Source: Baylisascaris procyonis (Eukaryota > Nematoda > Chromadorea > Rhabditida > Ascarididae). Taken from it: a stretch of 64,000 nucleotides of DNA. A program made the position numbers and the translations under genes. Positions 54,629-64,000 of this stretch are shown here, piece by piece (the first letter of the stretch is position 1; each line of letters begins with the position of its first letter). Location of the stretch: assembly GCA_037389465.1 (NCBI GenBank), contig JAZARR010000105.1, positions 744,001 to 808,000 on the forward strand, in the 5' to 3' direction. The notes under the pieces were generated by a model. It searched no databases. It had not been told where the DNA came from and saw only the letters and a program-made list of their open reading frames with translations.

Positions 54629-57600
54629 ATGGCAGACGCCGCAGAAGTAACCAATGATGGAGGTTAGCAAGCTTTCTGGAGGTTCATTACTCAAGCCACT
54701 TTGATTTTCAGGTAATTGTATTCCCTCAGAATTTTGTGCTATGAAAGCAAACTTTTGAACGTGTACGTTTTAATTCAGTGATATTATTCCTTTCCTTGCC
54801 AGGATTGAGATGTCCTGAGCATATGTAATAAAAATACCTTACAAAATTGATTAACTTTCATCTGTTTCTCTTGTGATTATTTTTCATGTGAAAGGATTGC
54901 TTGCGCTTCTCGCAGCTTATCTAATTTTTCCGCCTTAGAAAGCTCATTTGCTGACAAGACAGTTGCGCTGAAACAAAGAAGCAAACGAGAAAGTATGTAA
55001 TATCAGTCGTCGGGGTGGTAGTACTTAGGTGACGAAGCAATCAAGAATGGATGATCTAATTTTCTTTCTGTTGATGCTTTTAGATGCGTAGTGACTGTTA
55101 GTGGCCTAGCTTGAAGACACAGTCCGATCGCTTTTCATGCTTACTAGGCAAGAGCGATCAGTCATTATGTAACTTCTGAATCATGTTTTGGTGTTGCGAA
55201 CTCATGTTTTGTATCTCGAGATCGCCGCCAACTCCTGATAGAATGTGAAATGACTGATCGCAGGAGTGTGGACGAAGGAGAGGTGGTTAGGAGGACTCGT
55301 TATATCGTATTTTTCCTGGATACTGCACATACTTGGCTGCTTCGAGTAACTCTTCGTCAAAGGTTTTGTTATGTGCCGCACGTTCAATTTCCATTATTTT
55401 TGGCTTTCATATGCGCATCATTTTATCTTCTCATAGCACAGCTCATTTTTCATTCGTAGTTATTTAGTGGATTTTATTCGTTGAGGAAATGAGCGCGTTT
55501 TTCTTATAATCTTTAACTGATTCATCACTATTCATTTTCTTTGGCGTCATCACTTCATAGCAGTCCGATAAAGAACGAAAGCGCAAATCACCTTCTTCAT
55601 CTTCGTTCGCCGATCTTTTGAATTTTCGATGACATTTTTGTTTGGGGAGCATTGCACGAGCATCTCGAACACTGATGTGTGAATGACAGCTTTTCCAATT
55701 ACAAAGGTTTTTCAGTGATTTCATTTCAAACAGCTTTTTTTTTTGAAAGAGGATGAGAGTAGGGGGTTATACTTGAGGTTTATGGCTTTGTAAAAGTATG
55801 CAGTGAATATTTTTAGGTTCTGCAGCATTTTGATGAGTGAGGGAGGACAGAGATTCTAAAGTTGCAAAAAGTTTTGGCATCGCTAAGATTCAAATTATTA
55901 TTTTTTGAATCCTGTTCCCTCAACACTTATTCATCACTTTTATTTTATGAATCTGCATTCAGATTATGTCGATGTAGTTCAAATTTTGAAAAGTAGATGA
56001 TATATAAAATTTATGACCACTTTCATAATCACGATTAGCTGCTTATGATCTATAGAGTTTTGATTTTTTTCTTAGATTTCTAGCCAAAATGTTAGACATC
56101 GTCAGATATCAGCTTTTGAAGAGCAGCCTCTAAAGTCACCGACACTTGCCGCAAAACTAATGATCACTACATAAGCTGACATGCTAGCAATTTTTTGCAA
56201 CAATAAATATCTTGGGAATTTCTTTTTTTTTTGCATCTTCCTCATTTTCGATTAAAACTGAAAAGGATCAAGTTGGAGAGAATTTGAAAACATTTTGTAT
56301 AGGATGGAAACATAAGAATGACATACAGGCGTTCGATGATTAGGTATTTTTGATAAGCGTTGTGTAGATATACACCAAGATTACCAATTTGTGCTTGAAT
56401 ATTGCTCGTTTGCTGTCTGGAGAAGGATGCATTTGAATTGCAATTAACCTAACCGCTTTCGAATGGCTTCCCAATGAACTTACGAACCTTGGAAGTGCTT
56501 GGAGATCTTCCTGTAATAAAAGCTTTGCGCGAATTATCTCTATAACTTGCCACTTACCTTCGGGTTTGTACGTGATTAATTGTGCGCGAATACCGCAACA
56601 AGGTATAAGTTGACGTTCACGGTTAAGCTCAGTGGTCATCAAATCTTCTTTCGACGATCGTTGCTCGCTCATTGCGGAAAGCCGCATCCGCTTCGATGAA
56701 AGAGGAATCGGATGAGTTACGTGAGAATATTGCATGGTGGCATCGACGTTGGGCACGTAAGCGGCAAAGTGCTGTACGCAGCGATGCATCGCGGCATGAC
56801 GATACGCCAAAGTGCTGCCATAAGCGGCGTGCCGCTTCGCAGGAATATGATGAGCATGTTTGCAAATCGATGGCCAGATGTTCTTCAAGTGGAACACAAA
56901 TGGTTGTGGCCGAAGTAGTTCCACGTTCTCGAGCACCTCGTTCAGTTGGCAGTTCACCATTGTTCATCAGACGCCCTCTGAGTCAGTCGACCCAACTTGT
57001 GTTTCCCTGTTTCTTGCTTTTCAGACGTTTTTGAAGTGGCTATGGCTGAGCGACAATAATTCAATAATCAGCGATGTAGAAGTAAAAATTTAGCATCACT
57101 TCCATCAAGCACCTGTATAAAATTCAATTGCTGACTTCTTCCGGTCTATGCAATAGCCTAGAATAACCACAGCGGGAAATTTAGAATTTCGATCGCCTCC
57201 TATAAGGTCGTGAAAATCAAAAATTGATTATCATGCAAATGCTCAGTCCACTACTTGATATTGATCATTCACTGCAGCATCAAATTGCATATAATTCTTT
57301 GCAATAGCAAATATTATTTAAAAGATATACAAGACGAATTTGAAATTGTTCGAGAATTTTCCGATCGTTTGCAAATGCATTTTAATGTTCCCGCTACCAA
57401 AGAGCAGCCCTCCTTTCATAGAACAATCAAGACCGAATCTCTAATTTTTTCTTGTCGTCATCAACTACAGAAAGTGCAAACAAGAAAGTCGCTTATATCA
57501 GCAGCGTTCAGATTTGCTTGTTTAGAAATTTAGCAGTATGCTTTTTAGGCTCCTGAAAACGTGTCTTGTAAAATATTCTTGTGAACTGTACGCACGCCTC

Positions 57601-60600
57601 TGTCCTGCTCAGCTACTCATCTGACTCAAATGTGGTCCTAGATTAGAAACTGCAAACAAAGACAAAGGACTTAAAATACTGTTCTAAATAATGATCATTT
57701 CAGGAGTTCTCGGATGTGCTTCCACACCTTCTACCCTTGATTCCGATTATCGTTTAGCTGAAGCTCATACAGGTTTTTTCGTTTATTCCATTTTTTTCCA
57801 TCATTTTCTTATCGTTTATTATTTCCCTCAATAGGACACTTTGAGTTTCCGCTTAATCTTACTATATGGGCACCTGTTTGAAGCAGGCAAAGTAAATGAA
57901 ATCGCTGAGTTCGCTAGTTTTGAAAAAGCTCTGATTGATTTAGTGATACATCATTTTGCGTCATATTTGCGATCATTCTTTCAGTAATAAACACAGGAGG
58001 CCTTCATTGGAAATTTGAGCAGCATAAAGAATCAATGCGCATAGTAATCCACCTCTGAACAATTTATTAGGTGCGTATCTTCAAAAATATTATGTGAAAA
58101 AATCGTTTCCGGCGTTTAACGGTTGCGGAGGGACTCCTACAGCGAGATAGTATGAAATCTATTATAGAAGCTTATATGACAAGTGATTTGAATGAATGGA
58201 GCTGTGTTAAGTAATAAAATTGAAGATTTCTTGCTTGCTTCAAACGAAAGCATATAAGCAATGGTGATGAACACATGTGAAAATACCAATGTGCACGCAA
58301 CGAAATTGCAACGAAAAAGGCGACCTTCTATTAGCCAGATGAAACGAGAATTCAACAAAAAACTGACATCTGTGACACGTTTACTTTCAACGTTTAGAAG
58401 GGGTGAAGCATGGGTTAGAGAATTTTGGAAAACGAATTAGGGATCTCATAATGTGATTAAGATAACAATAAGCAATTTTTGAAAAATTCATTCTTCTTAT
58501 TCGGTACCATTTCCTCTTGTTTTTTTCGAGTTCCCGATTTTTTTCGGACCTTAGTAACGTTTGAGATGTATTGTTTTTTATTTCGTATCTGAAATAAACA
58601 ACGAAATAAAGCTAAAGAATTTATAATATTATGACATTTAGATGAAACCCCCGTAAGGCCAGCAAAGAAGCAGCGACTTTGGCGTAATATCAAACTCACA
58701 ACGTCATCTATAAGGTATTTTTCAACGTGAACTTCGCTTATGCGGAAATTAAAATTTTCTGAGTTTTTAATGAGTAAGAAATATCAAATCTGGGCTGTGC
58801 CCGATCTAATAAACACTATTAGCACTTCTTGATGAGTAGTTAATACGAACGTGTACAGATAGTGCGATGCTATCCCTCCACTTCCCCATTCCCTCGTCTT
58901 CCTCGTCAAGAGTGGACACACTTTTTAAGGTTATCTGTGCACTTGTTTAAATTTATAAAGGGGAGTTATGCCGGGAGAAGTTTGAGGTCAGAGAATATAG
59001 AAATGAATTATAAAATGTCGTGGGCGGGACTTTGGTGAGTCGGAAGCGGAGAATTTCGAGATCCCCGCCTTCCGGCTACACCGCGAGGGGTCCCAAGCGA
59101 ATGCGGTTGACTACGAGCTAAATTTCACAGGCGGATATAATTTCTGTAGCTAAAATACGCTAAGTGGAAGGGCATTGTTTGAATGTGGATGGGTTCGTTG
59201 AAATATTGTAAAGTACCTTAGAAATTGTTCGGTGGGATAAGGAGTAAAAGAAATAGCAAAAGTGTTAGAATGAAGGTTATTATGTTGTAAATCCCAAAAA
59301 AGCGAAATTCATTAATGTAACCTTTAGTAAAGAGCAGGTGGAAACTGAAAACCATCAAATGATATTTGTAACATAGTCAGCTTATTTGATTAGACGTTAG
59401 GGAGTCACAAAAACCCTCTTTTCTTCAGTACGAAAATCTCCACGTAAAGGTAATTTAGCTCCTAAGTACGCATCAGCTTGCTGATACTGTAGAAAACCTG
59501 AATGCTGTTCGCTGATTCAGGATGGGAGGGAAAAGTGAGGTCGCAAACGAAACTCTTTCGTCATCGGCTCCCGAACTTACAAGGACTTCGAAACAACCAG
59601 TCGTAAGTTCGAGCTATATTCTCGCCGCCATATCCACGCGCGAACTGTTAAATACATGGCTACGATACTCTGCGCAATTTTTAGCGTCGACCGACTCCGC
59701 GACTAAATGGAAAGTCCTTCCCCCCCCCCCCTCCCCTTTCCTGTACTTTTCTGCTGCTTTGTAAATTACTGGATTCATAAGATTAGTCATGGTATTGTAA
59801 ACTTCTTCTAATGCCATTTTCAAGCAAAGTCGTCAATTTAGTGTTGTCGAAAGTGTTATTTAAAAGAAAAATGCGCATCGCTTCGTTGAAATGCATGATC
59901 ATTTATTATTTGTTAAGGCAAATGAAGCGTAGCTGAAGGGAGAAGCTAGTCCATTTTGACATGCTTAGCCACCACTTGCTACTAAATGTCGATAAATTCT
60001 ATACGGCCATTTTCTGGTACAGTGGTTGCATAAATGATGTGGCGTATCGCACAAATAGAATATGAAAACAAAGTGTAGTTGAAAAGATGAGTGGAGTGAA
60101 GAAAGATATACACCGACTCTATGGATTCAGTGAGTATTACCTGATATAATTCGATAAGGGTCTTTGATGTTTATAGACGTCAAAAACTGTCGCAAATAGT
60201 GCACTCATTTTATATCGACTAATTTTTTAATTTACACCGCTCTGATCCTAGAATAATGAATCTTTTATAACAGATTTATATGAGCAGTCTTATAAATTAA
60301 CCTCTAGCGCCTCTATTCTATATAATTTATGAATGTGGTTGATCAGGTGAATGGAGAAGAAAAGCGCATATCATAAAAGGCTGGTTTCTCTACCTTAAAA
60401 TTTTGTTTTTTTTAGAAACAAGATCAGCAGAAGCAGACTAGTGTGGATGAAAAAGTGCCACCAAAAATCGACGAGTACGTGACATTCTTAGTGAAAATTC
60501 GGCTGAAAGATGGGAAAAATCTCGCCGTACGTGATGCCTCGGGTAAAGCTTCACTTATTTTAGTCTCCGTATCAAAGTTTAGCATTGGCATGGAAATGCT

Positions 60601-62611
60601 TTTTTTTTGTGCAAATTTCTGCCAATCGTTAGCAATTTTTGTTTTCTTTTTCCGCAGCACTGTCAGTAAGAACTCTTGCCCATATGATCTTGATTTACGA
60701 TCGCTTGTTAAACATGTAGTACACTTGAATGCTCATTGATTGCACTTGTCATTTGAAGTGGAAGCACATTGCAAAAATTTCAAAAAATGAATAATAAAAA
60801 CGAAGAAGGAAAAGCTATAGCATTGTATTACATCTTGTTCTTCTATAATTGCAGCCAGCTGTCAAGAAGGCAATACGTTAGAGTGGAGTTTTTTATTTCT
60901 ACGGGAGTGGCGCAATATCTAGTTACCATAGGAATTGAATTAATCGTCGACTTTGTTTTCAGGTAGTAGTGATCCTTACGTAAAATTTAAATACAAAAAT
61001 CGAACGTATTTCAAAAGCAGTACGATTTATAAGAATCTGAATCCGGTTTGGGAGGAGGAATTCTCTCAACTGATCGATGACCCAACAACACCGATCGCTG
61101 TCGATGTCTATGATTATGATCGTTTCGCCGCAGACGACTATATGGGTGGTGGTCTTGTTGACTTAAGCCAACTCAGACTCTTCCAGTTAGTTCATTCATA
61201 TCTATTCTATACACTAAAGTTAACCTTCGCGAAAACCGCTTGAGCTGTTCGGGATTGATGTAAAATTTGGATGATTCCGGAGAACTTAGAATCTTTAAAA
61301 AAGGAATCACATCACTGCTGGCTCATAATCACTGCTCCTGAATAAATGGCCTAGAGCTACTGCGTGCTACGTACTGAATCCTTCTTATAGTTCCCCGGTT
61401 GATATCCAAGGCAATTTCGCGATATCGCTTCATTCTATTATGCTCGAAGACATAGTGGATCGCATGCCTTTCCCTGAGTTGGAACACTAAAATTTCGTTT
61501 TTTTTTTTCTGCACTCTTGAAATGTTTGAATTCTTTGAAACTCGAATTTACCTTCCGGAAAGGAAATAGTTCTTAAAAAAATAGAGCAGCTATATTGCAC
61601 CAGATGTTAGACAGATATGAACCTCTACTGCCCAAATACAAAATGTAGAAGAGGTAAATACAAATTCCAGCGGATGGCCTGGTTGCTAGTTCAAATCGTC
61701 GTGTGCATTTAATTGCTCCCATACATTCCTTTAACCGATGCCAGGTAGAGGTTAGCGAATTACTCGATGGGTTCTCTCCTCCCCCCCCCCCCCCTCTCCT
61801 CCTCTCCTCATAATATAGTCCGAAGTTTTTTTGAAAAAACGGGATGGATATGATGAAAGTCGGCAGAGGTAGGAAACAGCCTCCACGTTGAAAAAAATGA
61901 CATTCAACATCTGGCAGCTTGCCAGGTGGAAGTTGATTTTCCCATTTCTCATGAAATGAACGGTGTATTGAAACATTGAGAAATCATTCAAATCTCAACT
62001 CGTCAAAGACCTCCTGGTAGTATAAAGATCGTAGATATATGTTGACGTTTTCATGGAAAAGTGGAAAAATGCGTGGAAAGCGTTAATGAACCGCACACAG
62101 GCGGGAATGATGCAAGCAAGCGATGCTGCGTAACTTGGCTTTGCACTGCACTAGCGTGCATCGTGGAAGTCAGCCCTCTAAATTGAAAATTCATATTCAA
62201 TGTGAATCTCTATGAAAATAAGGATCAGCTTATCATTGGAGAGTTTTTGAGGGGCTGAATCGAATGATGTCTCAAGTATTTCGATACAGTCATTATCGTA
62301 CGATATATGCGACAATAAATTTTTACACCTGACACGCTGCCAAATCTTAAAATGTACCTTTCATCCGGTATATATATTGTTTTAAGCAGAGGTTCATTTC
62401 TAATTAAGCTTTGAGCCGTCCAGTGTAGTGAAATTTCCGATTAATGTCGACTTTTTGGCAGAATGATGTCATTGTAAGATGCAATTTTTTATTTGTTCCA
62501 TTAAGGCCAACTGAAATGAAAGTGAACCTGAAGGAGGAGGGTGCCGACGAAATGGGCGAAATCAACCTTGTGGTTACCGTAACGCCATTAACGCAAACCG
62601 AGAAAGAGCAG
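54629..62611 (+). CDS. mctp-1: MCTP (multiple C2 and transmembrane) protein, 5' part
   Basis: Exons 54629-54662, 57704-57772, 58642-58714, 59521-59602, 60416-60542, 60963-61185 and 62506-62611 join in phase (238 codons) and the last donor leads off the window. The N-terminal region is polar. Exon 60416 starts the first C2 domain (VTFLVKIRLKDGKNLAVRD); exon 60963 continues SSDPYVKFKYKNRTYFKSS, YKNLNPVWEEEF and VYDYDRFAADDYMGGGLVDL; exon 62506 finishes with INLVVTVTPL. The paired Asp positions of the Ca2+-binding loops are present. MCTP proteins have three C2 domains and two C-terminal membrane spans and act in the ER and at synapses; those parts lie beyond the edge. The exon 62506 acceptor is CCATTAAG, an AAG site. 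Confidence 0.82.
55464..55724 (-). CDS. Minus-strand open frame in mctp-1 intron 1 (weak)
   Basis: An 86-codon minus-strand frame runs from ATG 55724 to TAA at 55464-55466. It has a balanced, charged composition (SANEDEEGDLRFRSLSDCY, TPKKMNSDESVKDYKKN). It lies about 370 bases downstream of the stop of the other minus-strand candidate, with an AATAAA complement between them. A competing splice reading uses an ACATCAG acceptor and a GTGATT donor inside it. No family is recognised. Confidence 0.22.
   Translation of the reverse strand: MKSLKNLCNWKSCHSHISVRDARAMLPKQKCHRKFKRSANEDEEGDLRFRSLSDCYEVMTPKKMNSDESVKDYKKNALISSTNKIH
55939..55944 (-). terminator. AATAAA on the minus strand
   Basis: TTTATT on the plus strand places a polyadenylation signal about 150 bases downstream of the stop codon of the nested minus-strand candidate gene. 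Confidence 0.3.
56092..56960 (-). CDS. Nested antisense candidate gene, about 164 aa, function unknown
   Basis: On the minus strand, exon 1 (56960 down to 56558) is a 403-base open block with GC-rich third positions, ending at a perfect GAAG/GTAAGT donor. Exon 2 (56510-56484) follows TTTTATTACAG and ends at GTAAGT. Exon 3 (56156-56092) follows GATCATTAG and stops with TAA. All joins are phase 1. Recognisable pieces are LNEVLENVELLRPQPFVF, NIWPSICKHAHHIPAKRH and the C-terminal LRQVSVTLEAALQKLISDDV. No family is recognised. The gene would sit inside mctp-1 intron 1 on the opposite strand. A second minus frame from ATG 56967 and a plus frame (56696-56984) are also open here, so the coding strand is the main doubt. 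Confidence 0.4.
59015..59034 (+). other. mctp-1: Possible alternative first exon of mctp-1
   Basis: ATG at 59015 opens MSWAGL and meets a canonical donor (CTTTG/GTGAGT) in phase 2, the phase needed by the next exon at 59521. A GC-rich patch surrounds it in otherwise AT-rich intron, suggesting an internal promoter. A short isoform keeping all C2 domains would result. Confidence 0.35.
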
Positions 62612-64000
62612 GTTTAAAAATTGCCAATTTTGTTTTACCTGTAGATTATAGTGTATGAATAACTTGGTGCAATCTTGCATTGAAGCTTCACCACATAATC
62701 ATCGCTGCTTTCCATCGCTTTTTCTGCTAGGAAGATGGATAGTATATAAACTCTTCCTATTTTTCTCATCTTAGTTATTCGACAGCCAGCTGTATACATA
62801 AGTGGCATGATTAAGATTCCCAATCCTGTCGGACGACGCTTTAAGGGCAAACCGTCCATGCATGTATTTTGTTTATCAAAACGGTGCTTACTAACGTAGA
62901 AAGAGTATTTATCTTAGTACAAACTAACCGTTTTTTGGCATTATCAAAAGTTTCTCTCAACTTCCACTTTTTAAAAATATACTACATAGAGTGGACTTTT
63001 AATATTAAATTTGTAAAAGAATTAAATTAAAGTTGTGTATTTTTTCAGTAATTGTGTAGTGTACAACATTCCGCACAAAAATTAGCCCGGATTAGCAAGA
63101 GTTTAGTGTGTAAAGTTGAAAGTATCGGTGGCCTAGCAAATGAATTCTTGCAGTTTTACGTCGAACATTCATTAGAGTCTTAGTTGCTTGCTTTAAACAT
63201 TATTGCTGCTATAATGGCATATATTTGTTTTTTTTTTAACTTTTTAAAAGAAAGTATCAATCATCATGAGGCATTAAGATGTACGTTTTTTTCAACGATA
63301 ATAACATCACAAGATGCCTTGAAATTATTCAGAAAATATACGAAAAGATTTAAACCCCCTCAGAGTATCTTTAGATGAAATTTTCTTTTGAATTATTTTT
63401 TAGCGAAACAGTTTCGCCACTATTAGAAGGCTCAACTGCAAACAATTGTTTTTTGCATACAAGAAAAATGTGATCAATTATTTCGTGCCGCCTAAGAGAA
63501 AAATTTTCAGTTCATGAAAAAATGTGTCAAAGGAATCACTAGTGAGCAGCTGAAACGTCCACAGAAAGGTTGGCAAATTTTTTTATTATATGGCAATCAT
63601 GCATTTCTTTATCGATTTTGAGCAGCTGAAAAAGCTAAGCAAAATCCATTCTGCAAAAAAGATTTGCTCTTCCATGTAGTGAACATGTGCGAAATAGCTA
63701 CTCAAAAATTTTAACTTCATATTAAAAGTTCGTTTCTTTTTTTTTTTAAATAAATGAATTGAGGGACATTAAAGCTAGATTTTATTTGTTGGACCTGTTT
63801 TGTCCATCGTTCACCTCGGGGCTTCTTTTATTTTTTGAACGTCTGCAGAAACAACATTACCTGTGAGGATCTTCAGGAAGCAGTAGAAATTGTGAACTAC
63901 TTTAATGCTTACAAGATGAAATCTCACGATCGTTTAATGGGGAAATACTGATTGCAGCAACACAAAATTGGCAATCTGTGGTGAACATCGTTCTTGTTGA
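62612..64000 (+). other. mctp-1: mctp-1 intron continuing to the window edge
   Basis: No further C2-coding exon is visible. A 14-base candidate micro-exon at 63849-63862, between GTCTGCAG and GTGAGG, is compatible in phase but cannot be supported without the next exon. Confidence 0.5.

Noticed and set aside
59429..59449. A 21-base micro-exon in mctp-1 between TCTTCAG and GTAATT
   Set aside because: In the only available phase it introduces TAA.

Overview
The window reads as nuclear DNA of a nematode. Coding sequence is cut into many short exons by introns of about 40 to 1,600 bases. The introns are T-rich on the sense strand and usually end in TTTCAG, TTGCAG or TTTAG. Three long plus-strand genes can be followed exon by exon with consistent phase, and each matches a well-known animal family: a TULP4/TUSP-type tubby superfamily protein (10682-22897), a 53BP1/HSR-9 DNA-damage mediator (31006-48106) and the start of an MCTP multiple-C2 protein (from 54629, running off the right edge). 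From memory the C. elegans counterparts tub-2, hsr-9 and mctp-1 all lie on chromosome I, so the cluster fits conserved nematode synteny. Species and clade cannot be fixed from the sequence.

Layout. 1-10.6 kb: mostly non-coding, G/T-rich, with homopolymer runs; one plausible small three-exon gene (3096-4743) and a weaker candidate (7079-7453). 10.7-22.9 kb: tub-2, 17 exons, 976 codons. 23.1-25.3 kb: two small unrecognised plus-strand genes close behind tub-2, separated by two AATAAA signals about 60-110 bases upstream of the second start codon, a spacing like that of nematode operons. 25.3-31.0 kb: no firm gene; a few unlinked candidate exons and an (AT)n tract. 31.0-48.1 kb: hsr-9, 30 modelled exons, 1157 codons, with an acidic, internally duplicated N-terminal half, a Tudor module and C-terminal tandem BRCT domains. 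49.8-50.1 kb: a small candidate single-pass membrane protein. 50.1-54.6 kb: AT-rich spacer with a long (TA)n microsatellite. 54.6-64 kb: mctp-1, first C2 domain only, with a small minus-strand gene nested in its first intron.

The three large genes act in unrelated processes: WD40/SOCS/tubby adaptor, chromatin damage signalling, and Ca2+-dependent membrane binding. The link between them is position and shared strand. The small genes were found by manual splice-phase reconstruction and deserve caution. Features that stand out are several required 3' splice sites ending in GAG or AAG instead of CAG/TAG, one well-supported and one possible GC-AG intron, a duplicated unit in hsr-9 whose end is coding in one copy and a splice donor in the other, alternative first exons in mctp-1, and the antisense nested gene.
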